Shown here: positions 50,728-60,286 of the stretch, piece after piece
Numbering within the stretch: the stretch's first letter is position 1
Layout: each line of letters begins with the position of its first letter
From: JAJNBA01 sp963842295
GTDB taxonomy: Bacteria > Actinomycetota > UBA4738 > HRBIN12
Assembly: GCA_963842295.1 (NCBI GenBank)
Contig: CAWJFY010000004.1
Coordinates: forward strand, 62,001 to 126,000
Length of the DNA: 64,000 nt
Direction of reading: 5' to 3'
Program-made: the position numbers and the translations under genes
The notes under the pieces: generated by a model
Told to the model about the DNA's origin: nothing
What the model saw: only the letters and a program-made list of their open reading frames with translations
Database searches by the model: none

Positions 50728-53068
50728 TTACGAGCGAGGTCTCGACTTCTCGGGATCGTAGAAGGGGAAGCGGACGACGTGTGCGCCGATGCGCTTCTGG
50801 TGCCCATCCAGCTTGCCGATCTCGAGCGCGGTGCCGAGGTCACGGTGCGGCATCGCGACACGGGCCAGCGCGATGTTCGTCTTGAGGACCGGGGAGCGGG
50901 TCCCGCTGGTCACGACGCCCACCTGCTGACGACCGACGTACACCCCGTCGCCGTGACCGGCCGTCTCGTTGCCTTCGAGCTCGAGTCCGACCAAGGTCCG
51001 TTGCGGGTGCTCGCGGCGCTCGATCAGCGCCTCCCGGCCGACGTAGTCCTCGTCCTTGTCTTTCGCGACCGTGAAGCCGACCCCCGCCTCGAACGGATCG
51101 ACCTGGTCGTCGAACTCGGAGCCAGCGAAGATCAGGCCGGCCTCGATGCGCAGGATGTCCAGCGCATCCAGGCCGAGGGGCGCGAGCCCGTGATCCCCGC
51201 CGGCCTCCCACGCCGCATCCCACACCGCTGGCGGCGTCGTTCGGATGGCAGAAGATCTCGTACCCGAGCTCGCCCGTGTATCCGGTCCTGGAGATCACGG
51301 CGGGTATGCCCTTGGGGCCGCCGATCCGCCCGACCGAGAATCGGAACCACCCCAGCGACTCGAAGGGCGTCTGGGACGGCGGGACCCACACGACCTCCTT
51401 CAGGAGATCGCGGCTCGCCGGACCCTGGACGGCCACGTTGTGGAGGTGGTCGGTCGATTCCTTCACGAACGCGTTCAGGCCGAGGCGAGAGGCCTGTTCG
51501 CGGAGCCACACACCGTCGTACTCGCTGCCGCCGACGAACCGGAAGTTCGTATCCGCGATCCGGAAGATCGTCGCGTCGTCGATCATCCCGCCGGCCTCGT
51601 TGCACATCGCCGTGTAGACGACCTGCCCGTCGGCGAGCCGCCGGACGTCGCGGGTCACGGTCGCCTGCATCAGCGCTTCCGCGTCGGGCCCGAGCACCTC
51701 GAACTTCCGGAGCGGCGACAGGTCCATGATCGCCGCTCGCTCCCGACAGGCCCAGTACTCATCGGTCGCGCCGTGGTTGTCGAAGCTCGTCGGCAGCCAG
51801 TAGCCGTTGTACTCCGTGGTCCGGCTCGTCAGCTGAGAGATCCGTGGGTGGAAGCCGGTCTCGGTCGTGAGGGTGGGCTCCGCATCGGGCGTCACGCGGT
51901 GCGCGATCGCCGCCGAGAACGTGTGCTCCGGGGAGTAGACCCGGACATGCACCTCGGTCGGGTCCCAGCCGTTCGCGGGGTCGACGTCGTCGGGACAGGC
52001 GCTCGAGGCACAGACCAGATCTGTGGCCGCCCGCAACAACACGTAGTCGCCCGGCCGTGACCACGGTTCGTCGAAGACGAGCAGGTTATCGGTCGCGAAC
52101 ATCGTGTTGTAGAAGAAGTTGAGCGCCTGCCAGCCCTTCCTCGGCGCGATCGCGTACGTCTCGAGCTGGCGGTTGAAGTTGTCGGTGCAGTTCGTGTGCC
52201 CGAAGTACCCGAGGTTCTCGTAGTACCTGGAGGTACAGGCGAGCAGGAACGAGTCGTGCCGCCCGACCGTGTCCCGGATCACCTCGACGAGGACGTCCAT
52301 GTCGAGGTCGAAGAACTTGGAGTAGAGACCGGGCTGCGGGAACGCGTTGCCCATGAGCGTGCGGGTGATCGTCGGGTCGAAGCCGCGCTCGACGCCGTCC
52401 TCCAGCTTCCGGCGGTGGAACGCGAGGAAGTCCGAGCATTGTTTGCCCTCGACATCGATGATCTGGATGTACTCGCCGGCTTTGACCTCGTAGGAGAGGG
52501 CCGTCGCCCGGTCGACGCGGAAGTCGAGGCGCGGCTCGGCCAGCGGGGGAGGGAGTTCGAACTCGTCGTGCGCCCGAGGGCGCGTCCGGCGGACCTCCAC
52601 GTCGAGGGCCGACGCGGGGACGCCGCCTTCCAGCACGGACGCGCCCTCGGGCGCCGCGACCACGACGACGACGGGACGCTCGGCGACGAAGGTCTGGGAA
52701 GAGCCGGGCGGGGACCACTCCCCGAACAACCGGATGGCCATCGCGTCCGCGGGGTTCAGGCCGCGACCGGCCAGCGACCCGATCACGTCGGCGGCGCCGT
52801 CCGCGTCCGATCCGATCAGTGAACGCAGCACGGATGCGGGGCCGTCGGCTCGGGCGTCAAGTGCCGCGGCGTCGTCGGAGCCATCCGGCGCGAGCGCCGT
52901 GACCTCCGCGACCTGATCGCCGTCGGGATCGCGCACGGTGAGCCGGTCGTCACCTTCGAGCGCGATGACGGTGGCTCCTCCGGGCCGTACCCAGTACCTC
53001 TCCAGGAATGGGTCCGACGCGATCAGCCCCGGGACGGTGATGTTCCGGCGTCCGGTCGAGATCGCCAT
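50728..53068 (-). pseudogene. DUF1989-GcvT fusion protein gene with one-base frameshift
   Basis: An intact product would have about 779 residues. An N-terminal domain of about 130 residues is followed by a DUF1989 (urea-carboxylase-associated-like) domain (CSDFLAFHRRKLEDG, FGHTNCTDNFNRQL) and then a GcvT-like folate-dependent transferase domain (ISRTGYTGELGYEIFCHPND). Near 51231-51235 the reading frame shifts. Sequence up to EIFCHPNDAA is in one frame and AVWDAAWEAGGDHGLAPLGLDALDILRIEAG to the end is in another, as if one base were extra in the GCCGCC run. Whether this is a real mutation or a sequencing error is open. ATG 53068 lies 5 bases after the acyl-CoA dehydrogenase stop; the TAA ends 2 bases before the dioxygenase ATG. 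Confidence 0.8.
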
Positions 53069-53073
53069 CGACG

Positions 53074-54477
53074 TCAGCCCTTGGCGGCCGGCTCCTTCGA
53101 CACCTGCTCGTCTGCCTCCTTGAAGAGCTGCTCGGCGAGCTCGCGCTTGCCTGCTGCGTCGAGCTTCTTGACCTCGTTCTCCACGGCGCGCCGGTTGTAC
53201 GACTGGTTCCAGTAGTCCAGCGACTCGAAGCCGAGGAGCACGGCTTTCCCGACGAACTGCCGCAGCACCTCGTTGGTCGGTCCCATAACCCAGCCCGCCT
53301 TGGCGTCCCGCAGGTAGCGCTCGAGCTCCATGTCGCGCTTGTAGCCCGAGCCGCCGCACGCGTGGAGCATCTTGTCGACGACATGGGCGGTGTTCTTCGC
53401 GGCCTCGAACTTGATCTGCCAGGCCCAGTGGAGGAAGTTCCCGCGCGCGAGCTCGCCGGGCCCGGGGTTCACGGTGTTGTTCTCGGTCGCCCCGTCCATC
53501 GCCTGGGCGACGGAGAGCGTGAACAACCTCGAGGCGTTGGTGTCCATGACCGACTCGCCGACGTAGTCCTGGATCGTGGGGTAGTCGGCGACCCGCATAC
53601 CGACGTCCACGTGCTTCTTCCGGGTCGTGTGGCGCTTCGCGATGTCGATCGCACCGAGCGCCAGGCCGTTCCAGACGGACGCCGAGCCCACCAGGAACCA
53701 GGGGTCGACGGATTCGTCGTTGGAGTTGGCGCCGTCGCCGGTAGGCCCCACGAGCTGCTCCGCAGGGATCTCGATGTTGTCGATCTCGATCGGCCCCGAC
53801 TGGTTCCCTCGAAGCCCGAGAGCGTCCCAGAGCGACGGATGGGCCTGGATGTGCTCGCCGTCGACGACGAAGACGGAGAGGTCGTCGTACCCCGTGAAGT
53901 CGGGGCTCGTGGTCTGCACGACGTAGAAGTCGGCGAACCCGCCGGACGTCGTCCACGAGGCCTTCTTGCGAACCTTGAACCCGCCGTTGGAGCGCTCGGC
54001 GCCCGACGAGATCGGGTACCAGAAGTGGGAGCCGGTCTCGGGGTCGGAGTACGAGAGGGTGCCGATCTTGCCCGAGTTCAGCGGCCGGATGTACTTGTCG
54101 ACCAACTCGGGCGTGGCGCGGAGCATGATCGCGTTCACGGCGCCGATGTGCATCACGTAGCACATCGCGGTGGACGCGCAGCCGTACCGGGCGATCGTCT
54201 CGCAGACCATCGAGTAGGCCACGTGGTCCTCGCCCAGACCGCCGTACTCCTCCGGCACCGTCAATCCCAGGAACCCGTGCTCGCCGAGGAGCTCGAGGTT
54301 GCGGCGCGGGAACATGAGCTCGTCATCGAAGCGCTTGGCGTTCGCGCGGAGCTCCTTCTCGCAGAGCTCGATCAGGGTCGCGCGGAGCTCCTTCTGCTTG
54401 TCGGTGTAGACCCAGTCCGGATCCCACTCGTAGCCGAGTCCCCAGAAGGGCTCGGCACCCCACATCTTCTCGGTCAT
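53074..54477 (-). CDS. Acyl-CoA dehydrogenase-family flavoprotein
   Basis: FAD-dependent acyl-CoA dehydrogenase superfamily protein, 467 residues. The N-terminal helical domain (HGFLGLTVPEEYGGLG), the middle beta domain (SYSDPETGSHFWYP) and the C-terminal domain (KMLHACGGSGYKRDMELERYLRDAKAG) are in the usual order. The C-terminus has an extra 40-residue lysine/glutamate-rich tail. It is the first gene of an operon with the DUF1989-GcvT fusion and the dioxygenase. The substrate need not be an acyl-CoA; family members also dehydrogenate amines and other activated carboxylates. Confidence 0.88.
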   Translation of the reverse strand: MTEKMWGAEPFWGLGYEWDPDWVYTDKQKELRATLIELCEKELRANAKRFDDELMFPRRNLELLGEHGFLGLTVPEEYGGLGEDHVAYSMVCETIARYGCASTAMCYVMHIGAVNAIMLRATPELVDKYIRPLNSGKIGTLSYSDPETGSHFWYPISSGAERSNGGFKVRKKASWTTSGGFADFYVVQTTSPDFTGYDDLSVFVVDGEHIQAHPSLWDALGLRGNQSGPIEIDNIEIPAEQLVGPTGDGANSNDESVDPWFLVGSASVWNGLALGAIDIAKRHTTRKKHVDVGMRVADYPTIQDYVGESVMDTNASRLFTLSVAQAMDGATENNTVNPGPGELARGNFLHWAWQIKFEAAKNTAHVVDKMLHACGGSGYKRDMELERYLRDAKAGWVMGPTNEVLRQFVGKAVLLGFESLDYWNQSYNRRAVENEVKKLDAAGKRELAEQLFKEADEQVSKEPAAKG

Positions 54478-54519
54478 CTCTCCTCCACGGGCTGCGCTCC
54501 TGGGCGGGTGTCGGAGCCC

Positions 54520-54525
54520 ATGCTA
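54520..54525 (-). promoter_or_regulatory. -10 hexamer of the acyl-CoA dehydrogenase operon
   Basis: TAGCAT on the minus strand about 42 bases before ATG 54477. GGAGGAGA immediately precedes the ATG as the ribosome-binding site. Confidence 0.5.
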
Positions 54526-54572
54526 GGCGCGCTCCGCGAACCGGGCAATGCGCGGGTCCTGGCCGGATACGA

Positions 54573-54600
54573 GGAACGGGGCGGCGGGCCGCCCCGTTCC
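54573..54600. terminator. Strong hairpin after the APC permease gene
   Basis: Perfect 12-base stem GGAACGGGGCGG / CCGCCCCGTTCC with a 4-base loop, 31 bases beyond the permease stop (minus strand). No T-run follows on the minus strand. It probably ends or attenuates permease transcription, separating it from the acyl-CoA dehydrogenase operon. Confidence 0.65.
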
Positions 54601-54630
54601 CGACTACCTGGCCTTTCGTTCTTTCCGGTC

Positions 54631-56157
54631 CTATGACGACCTGTCGGGCATGACCTCCTCGCGGAGCAGACGCATCTGATCCTCGCTCGGGACCGTCGGG
54701 ACGTCCCGGTCTCGGAACGTGATCGGCTTCCGGTCCTGGACGATCCGGCGGTAGAAGAATAGGAGCACCGCCATGACGAGCACCCCGATACCGATCCACA
54801 GCGGCGCGCCTGCGAACTCGTAGAAGCCGACGAACGCCGCGAGATCGCTCTGTGTGACGCCCCAGATCACGAGGAACAGGTTGAACGCGGCCAGGAGCCA
54901 GGCGATGCCGATCCACGCGCCACCCACCTTGATCGGCCTGGGCCAGTCGGGCCGGTCGCGACGGAGCAAGAGGAACCCCGTGAGCGCGAACACGTGCGCC
55001 AGCACGTAGCCGATGTTGGACATGTAAAGGATCGCGAGGTTGCTGGCCCCCAGGAGCAGGATCAGGCTCACGTTGACGACCAGGTCGACGGTCATGCCCC
55101 GCGCGGGAACGTGGAACCGGTTCAGGTGGTACAGCCACTTGATCGTCATGTCATCGCGCGCGATCCCGTAGAGGGCTCTACCGCCGTCTGCTGTCGCCGA
55201 GTTCATCGACAGGATCAGGCTCGCGAGCAGCGAGATGATCGCGAGCCCACCGATCGTATCCCCGACGATCTCCTGGAACGCCGTCACGTAGTACGCGCCC
55301 GCGTCCCCAGCCGTTCCTACGACTCCGCCGAGACCCAGGGGAAGCAGGATGTAGACCGCCAGGGAGAAGATCGCGGACGAGCGGAGCGCGAGCGCCGTGT
55401 CCCGCTTCGTGTCGTGGTACTCGGGGGCGAAGGTCGCGCACACCTCGATCCCGTACGACGACCAGCACATGATGAACAGCCACATCAACGAGATGCCGAG
55501 CAGGCTGAACTCGCCGTTCGAGGCGACGTCCTCGAACGTGATGTTGGAGCTGGACCAGTCTCCGGTGAAGTACGGAACGAACATGAAGATCGCGAGGGGA
55601 ATCATGAGGAGGACTCCCGTCGCGTACCCGACGGCCAGCGACGGCTTGACCCCGAAGATGTTGAACAGCCATACGGCGATCACGATGCCGATCCCGATCA
55701 TGTTCGCGGGGGTGATGGTGACGTCGAACGGGGATGTGTACAGGACCGTTTCGGCCGACCCCGGGAACCACTCCGCGACGACGAGAGAGCCGATCAGGTT
55801 GCCGAAGATCGCGAGGACCACGGACCACCCGATCCAGTAGCCGAACGCCGAGATCGGACCGATCAGGTTGAAGCGAGAGCGCCAGCCCTCGTGGGCATAC
55901 AGGGCGATCCCGCCGGGCTTGTCGGGGAACATCGCCGCGGTCTCCGAGTAGATCCAGTTCTGGAGGAGCCCGACCGTGGCGGAGATCCCCCAGAGCACGA
56001 CCGACCCGAGCGCGCCGACCGTCGCGAGCGTGAATCCGAGGGACGCGATCAGGAACCCTGGGTTGCACAGGGCGATCACGAACCCGTCCCACCAGTTCAG
56101 CGACTTCAGAAGCTGGCGCTCCTCGATCGTCGCTTGCGCCGTGACCTCGTCTGCCAC
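54631..56157 (-). CDS. APC-family amino acid/amine permease
   Basis: Cytoplasmic-membrane transporter of 508 residues with about twelve hydrophobic helices. Conserved segments include WWDGFVIALCNPGFLIAS, YSETAAMFPDKPGGIALYAHEGW and the loop SATADGGRALYGIARDDMTI. It most resembles amino-acid/polyamine/organocation permeases. GTG 56157 is preceded by GGGGAGGG (about 6 bases), and TATACC at 56206-56211 is the likely -10. Located just upstream of the acyl-CoA dehydrogenase/GcvT/dioxygenase operon on the same strand, it is the likely importer of that pathway's substrate. Confidence 0.85.
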   Translation of the reverse strand: MADEVTAQATIEERQLLKSLNWWDGFVIALCNPGFLIASLGFTLATVGALGSVVLWGISATVGLLQNWIYSETAAMFPDKPGGIALYAHEGWRSRFNLIGPISAFGYWIGWSVVLAIFGNLIGSLVVAEWFPGSAETVLYTSPFDVTITPANMIGIGIVIAVWLFNIFGVKPSLAVGYATGVLLMIPLAIFMFVPYFTGDWSSSNITFEDVASNGEFSLLGISLMWLFIMCWSSYGIEVCATFAPEYHDTKRDTALALRSSAIFSLAVYILLPLGLGGVVGTAGDAGAYYVTAFQEIVGDTIGGLAIISLLASLILSMNSATADGGRALYGIARDDMTIKWLYHLNRFHVPARGMTVDLVVNVSLILLLGASNLAILYMSNIGYVLAHVFALTGFLLLRRDRPDWPRPIKVGGAWIGIAWLLAAFNLFLVIWGVTQSDLAAFVGFYEFAGAPLWIGIGVLVMAVLLFFYRRIVQDRKPITFRDRDVPTVPSEDQMRLLREEVMPDRSS

Positions 56158-56205
56158 TTGACCCTCCCCTCGCGCTTCGCGGATCCTTGGAGGACCGCTC
56201 AGCGC

Positions 56206-56211
56206 GGTATA
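56206..56211 (-). promoter_or_regulatory. -10 hexamer of the APC permease
   Basis: TATACC, the best TATAAT match in the area, about 50 bases before GTG 56157. Confidence 0.5.
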
Positions 56212-56276
56212 GCACGACCTCGGTCGGGCGAGCAATCCAGGCGGGTTGCGCCCAACGACATGCCGGGGACGGTGTG

Positions 56277-56282
56277 TACCAT
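56277..56282 (+). promoter_or_regulatory. -10 hexamer, leaderless start at 56289
   Basis: TACCAT, 6 bases, then GTG of the small zinc-ribbon membrane protein. Confidence 0.5.
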
Positions 56283-56288
56283 CGCGCC

Positions 56289-56642
56289 GTGAAGGGCCCG
56301 CCGATCACCGTGACGTGCGACTGCGGGACCGTGGAGCGGATCCCGTACGGCGAGGCGTGGACGTGCCCGTCTTGCGGACGCCGCTGGGACACGGCCCAGA
56401 TCCCCGCGCAGGAGTACGAGGGCGTGATGCGCGACATGCGCCGGTATCGGATCGATGCGTTCGTGCTCGGGAGTGTGATCGGGATCGGCGTCGTGGCCCT
56501 GGCGGTCCTAGGCGATCGGCCGTTGTTCCCACTCGCCCTGATCGCGATGTCGGGCTGGTGGATCCTGTACATGCCGAGGTGGCGACGCAAGGTGCGCGCT
56601 CGGGCTCGCGACCTCCCCACCTGGAAGTTGCGGTCGGGATGA
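56289..56642 (+). CDS. Small zinc-ribbon membrane protein
   Basis: Protein of 117 residues of unknown function. An N-terminal zinc ribbon (CDCG ... CPSCG, residues about 10-30) is followed by a helix and two adjacent hydrophobic segments (FVLGSVIGIGVVALAVLG and FPLALIAMSGWWILYM), then a basic tail (RWRRKVRARARDL). It overlaps the next gene by 4 bases (ATGA), so the two are coupled. Topology predicts the ribbon in the cytoplasm. Confidence 0.68.
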   Translation: MKGPPITVTCDCGTVERIPYGEAWTCPSCGRRWDTAQIPAQEYEGVMRDMRRYRIDAFVLGSVIGIGVVALAVLGDRPLFPLALIAMSGWWILYMPRWRRKVRARARDLPTWKLRSG

Positions 56643-57145
56643 ACGTCCGGACCCGGCGTGGCGCGACCTCCCACGCCGACGTCCAGGCGAGCGGAGCCCG
56701 TCCCGTGATGCTCGCGACGCTCGGCGTCCCGTTCGTCGAAGCCGCCGTCGCCGTGGCGGTCGACGGCGCCGTCGAGACCGGGCAGCCCCTGATCGTCGTG
56801 AACGTCACCCGGCTCGAGCCACTCTCGCTCTCACTGCTCATGGGCTATGACGCGCTAGAGGAGCTCACCCCGGAGGTGTCCGCCTCTACGCGGCGGCCTG
56901 CAGAGATGGCCGCGGGGTTCGGGCTGGAGGTGGAGAGGCTGCGCGTCCGTTCGCCCCGCCCGGTCACGGCACTGCTCGAAGTCGTCCGGGAGCGCGGACC
57001 AGGGCTGCTCGTCTTCGGAGCGGATCCGCACCGGATGTCGCCGCGGCGGTTCCGGAAGGCGGCCTCGGCGCTCCGGGCGAACGCCGATTGCGTCGTGTGG
57101 CTCCCCGACGACCCGGATTGGCCGGGCCGCGGAATGGTCGGATAG
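56639..57145 (+). CDS. Universal-stress-protein-like protein
   Basis: Protein of 168 residues with a USP-like alpha/beta layout: VMLATLGVPFVEAAVAVAVDGA at the start, LIVVNVTRLEP, and a C-terminal GLLVFGADPHRMSPRRFRKAASALRANADCVVWL that corresponds to the ATP-binding loop and last strand. The classical G-2x-G-9x-G(S/T) loop is not fully kept, so ATP binding is doubtful. It is coupled to the preceding membrane protein. The -10 of the sox operon (TAGGCT) overlaps its stop codon. Confidence 0.65.
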   Translation: MNVRTRRGATSHADVQASGARPVMLATLGVPFVEAAVAVAVDGAVETGQPLIVVNVTRLEPLSLSLLMGYDALEELTPEVSASTRRPAEMAAGFGLEVERLRVRSPRPVTALLEVVRERGPGLLVFGADPHRMSPRRFRKAASALRANADCVVWLPDDPDWPGRGMVG

Positions 57146-57148
57146 GCT
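57143..57148 (+). promoter_or_regulatory. -10 hexamer of the soxDAGB-like operon
   Basis: TAGGCT overlaps the preceding stop codon. The resulting leader is about 40 bases with GGAGGAG (57184-57190) in front of GTG 57195, unlike the leaderless genes around it. Confidence 0.5.
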
Positions 57149-57194
57149 CGGCGCGTCCTCGGCGCTCGGGGAAGCCGGAGATCGGAGGAGCTGG

Positions 57195-57479
57195 GTGACC
57201 TTCCTGATCACATGTCCGAACTGCGGGCCACGCGAGGCCCTGGAGTTCTCGTTCGGCGGCGAGACGACGCAACGTGCCGGTCCCGAGGCGACCGATCGAG
57301 AGCTCGCCGCCTACCTGTTCTTCCGTCGCAACGTCGACGGCTGGCAGACGGAATGGTGGGTGCACCAGAGCGGCTGCCGGGCGTGGTTCCTCGCCGAACG
57401 ACACACGACGACGAACGAGATCAGGCGCACCTACCGGCCAGAGGAACGAGAAGGAGATCGGGAGGCCGCGCCCGCGTGA
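57195..57479 (+). CDS. soxD: Sarcosine oxidase delta-like subunit (SoxD / MgdB)
   Basis: Small subunit of 94 residues. The zinc ligands Cys7 and Cys10 in LITCPNCGPRE and the later His and Cys in WWVHQSGCRAWF match SoxD, as does REALEFSFGG and the YLFFRRN segment. It stabilises the four-subunit sarcosine oxidase or N-methylglutamate dehydrogenase complex. It is the first gene of the operon and overlaps the alpha-like subunit by 4 bases. Confidence 0.88.
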   Translation: MTFLITCPNCGPREALEFSFGGETTQRAGPEATDRELAAYLFFRRNVDGWQTEWWVHQSGCRAWFLAERHTTTNEIRRTYRPEEREGDREAAPA

Positions 57480-60286
57480 GCGAGCGGCTCCCGGAGCGCC
57501 TGGGCGAGGCGATCCGGCGCGACCGGCCGATCAGGTTCCGGTTCGAGCGGCGGACGATCTCTGCCTTCGAGGGAGATACCGTCGGATCAGCGCTGTCGGC
57601 CGCAGGCGTGACGATCACGAGCCGCTCGTTCAAGTACCACCGGCCGCGCGGCCTGCACTGCATGACGGGCTCCTGCCCCAACTGCCTGATGCAGATCGAC
57701 GGGATCCCCAATGTCCGAGCATGCATCGAGCCCGTGCGTGAGGGGATGACGGTGGAGCGCCAGAACGCGTGGCCCTCGGTCGACCGCGACATCCACGGAT
57801 GGCTGAACACGTTCTCCTTCATGATGCCGCCCGGCTTCTACTACAAGATCTTCCAGCGGCCGCGGTGGGCATGGCCGTTCGTCGAACCGTTCATCCGGTC
57901 GAAGGCCGGGCTCGGCACGGTGCCGCGCGACCCGGATCACCGACGCCGGCGCCGGATCAACCTGCACCCCGAGGTCCTCGTGATCGGCGCCGGGGCAGCC
58001 GGCCTCGCGGCCGCGGCGGAGGCGGCGGAGGCCGGAGCGACCGTCGTCGTGCTCGAGCAGAGCCGCGAGGCCGGCGGCCACCTGCTCGGCGACACGAGCG
58101 GCAGCCTGCGGTCGGGACTCGTGCGACGGGCACTCGAGTCGGGCGTTCGCTTCCTCGCGGACACCGCGGCCTTCGGAGTCTTCGGGGGTGCGCTGGTGGT
58201 CGCCGCCGGGCAGGACGCCCTCTACCGGATCCGCGCGAAACACGTGATCTTCGCGACGGGTGCCGTCGAGCAATCCGTCGTGTTCCCCGGCAACGATCTC
58301 CCCGGGGTCATGGTGTCCTCCGGCGTGCAACTCCTGCTCCATCGTTTCAGCGTGCTCCCCGGACGTCGCGCCGTCGTCCTCACCGCCGACAACGCCGGTT
58401 ACTCGATCGCCTGGGCGTTGAAGGACGCCGGCGCCGAGGTCACCGTCGTGGATCTTCGTTCCGAGGGAGGGTGGCCGGAGGGGTTCCCGGTCATCTCGGG
58501 CTCGACGATCGTGTCCGCCCACGGGCGCAGGCGTGTGACCTCGGTCACGGTCGGACGACCGGGCTCCGTATCGGGCCAGAGGGTGTCCTGCGACCTCGTC
58601 GTGATCGCGTGCGTGCAGGTGCCCTCGACGAATCTGTTGGCGCAGGCGGGCGCGCGGTTGGCGTTCGATGAGGTGATGCAGGCGTTCCTGCCCGTCGAGA
58701 TGCCGGAACGGATGCACGCGGTGGGCGCCGTCGCCGGCACCCGGTCGTCCGACGCGGCCGTCGCGCAGGGAAGGCTCGCGGGGCTCGAGGCAGCGGCCGA
58801 GCTGGGATACGAGATCGAGCGGGCCGAGGTGGACGAGCTGAGGATGGAGGCCGCTGCCGCCGGGGATCCCGTCGTTCTTCCACCCGAGGTCTCGTCCGCC
58901 TCGGGGAAGCAGTTCGCCTGCCTGTGCATGGACGTGACCTCGAAGGAGCTGAAGACGGCGGCGATCGAGGGGTTCGACTCGATGGAGCTCCTCAAGCGCT
59001 ACACCACGATCACGATGGGTCCGTGTCAGGGGAAGGCATGCATGTTGTCCTCCCAACGGCTGTGCGGCCGTGAGACGGGACGTTCGTTCGCGGAGACGAC
59101 GCCCACGACCGCACGGCCACCCTGGGTCCCGGTGGAGATGGGCACGCTCGCCGGGGCTCGACTCACGCCCCGCAAGGAGTCCACCATGCACGACCGGCAC
59201 GAGGCGGTCGGGGCGGAGTTCATGTGGGCGGGGGACTGGCGGAGGCCGCACCACTACACGACCCCTGAGGGCGAGGTCGATGCCGTTCGGAACCGGGTCG
59301 GTCTGATCGACGTGAGCAGCCTGGGCAAGTTCCGGGTCAAGGGTCCGCAGTCGGTCGAGCTCCTGGAACGCCTCTACCCGTGCCGTTTCTCCGACCTCGC
59401 CGTGGGGCGGATCCGGTACGGCGCGATGCTCAACGACGAAGGGGTGATCCTCGATGACGGCGCCGTCGTCCGGCTCGAGGACGACGAGTTCTTCGTGACG
59501 GTGACGACGGGCAACACCGCGGCGCTGGAGCGGTGGATAACGTGGTGGAACGCCGATTGGCAGCTCGACGCGCGCGTGCTGAACGTGACCGGCGCGTTCG
59601 GCGCGGTCAATCTGGCAGGGCCGCGAGCACGGAGCGTCATGGCGGCGCTCACCGATGCCGACATCTCCGCCGAGCACATGCCGTACATGTCCGGGACGAG
59701 GATCGACGTCGCGGGTGTGCCCTCGTTGGTCCTTCGGATCGGGTTCGTGGGGGAGATGGGCTACGAGGTCCATTTCCCGTCGGCGTACGGCGAGCACATG
59801 TGGGACGCCATCATGGAGACGGGCGGCGCCGGGGGGATCGCCGCGTTCGGTCTCGAGGCACAGCGGATCCTCCGTCTCGAGAAGCAGCACATCCTCGTGG
59901 GACAGGACACCGACGCCGAGTCGGATCCGTACGAGGTCGGCCTCGGGTGGATGGTCAAGGAGGACAAGGACGACTTCCTCGGTCTCCGAGCACTGCGTGA
60001 CCTGAAGGAACGGGGTCCCCACGAGCGTATGGTGGGATTCACGGCCCCCGACCGGTGGTTGCCGCCCGAAGGAGCCTCGGTCGTGCACGACGGCGCGTGG
60101 GTCGGCCGGGTGACATCGGCCAGGCGGAGCGCCGCGATCGGAAGCGTGATCGGCCTCGCCTGGGTGCCGGCCGAGTGGGCGTCCGATGGCACCACGTTCG
60201 AGATCCAGTTCGGGGGCAGCCACACCACGGCGACGGTGCGCACGGCGCCGTTCTACGACCCCCGCGGCGAGAGGCTGCGGACGTGA
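57476..60286 (+). CDS. soxA: Sarcosine oxidase alpha-like / N-methylglutamate dehydrogenase subunit with Fe-S motifs
   Basis: Large subunit of 936 residues. An N-terminal ferredoxin-like domain (C62, C67, C70, C83; C-x4-C-x2-C-x12-C) is followed by an FAD/NAD(P)-binding domain (VLVIGAGAAGLAAAAEAAEAG) and a CxC...Cx4C BFD-type site (C482, C484, C517, C522). A C-terminal GcvT-like folate domain follows from about residue 570. As I know the family, classical SoxA has no cysteines at these positions, so this one probably carries two [2Fe-2S] clusters, as in opine oxidases and HCN synthase. The folate domain would take the methyl carbon as methylene-THF. Confidence 0.88.
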   Translation: MSERLPERLGEAIRRDRPIRFRFERRTISAFEGDTVGSALSAAGVTITSRSFKYHRPRGLHCMTGSCPNCLMQIDGIPNVRACIEPVREGMTVERQNAWPSVDRDIHGWLNTFSFMMPPGFYYKIFQRPRWAWPFVEPFIRSKAGLGTVPRDPDHRRRRRINLHPEVLVIGAGAAGLAAAAEAAEAGATVVVLEQSREAGGHLLGDTSGSLRSGLVRRALESGVRFLADTAAFGVFGGALVVAAGQDALYRIRAKHVIFATGAVEQSVVFPGNDLPGVMVSSGVQLLLHRFSVLPGRRAVVLTADNAGYSIAWALKDAGAEVTVVDLRSEGGWPEGFPVISGSTIVSAHGRRRVTSVTVGRPGSVSGQRVSCDLVVIACVQVPSTNLLAQAGARLAFDEVMQAFLPVEMPERMHAVGAVAGTRSSDAAVAQGRLAGLEAAAELGYEIERAEVDELRMEAAAAGDPVVLPPEVSSASGKQFACLCMDVTSKELKTAAIEGFDSMELLKRYTTITMGPCQGKACMLSSQRLCGRETGRSFAETTPTTARPPWVPVEMGTLAGARLTPRKESTMHDRHEAVGAEFMWAGDWRRPHHYTTPEGEVDAVRNRVGLIDVSSLGKFRVKGPQSVELLERLYPCRFSDLAVGRIRYGAMLNDEGVILDDGAVVRLEDDEFFVTVTTGNTAALERWITWWNADWQLDARVLNVTGAFGAVNLAGPRARSVMAALTDADISAEHMPYMSGTRIDVAGVPSLVLRIGFVGEMGYEVHFPSAYGEHMWDAIMETGGAGGIAAFGLEAQRILRLEKQHILVGQDTDAESDPYEVGLGWMVKEDKDDFLGLRALRDLKERGPHERMVGFTAPDRWLPPEGASVVHDGAWVGRVTSARRSAAIGSVIGLAWVPAEWASDGTTFEIQFGGSHTTATVRTAPFYDPRGERLRT

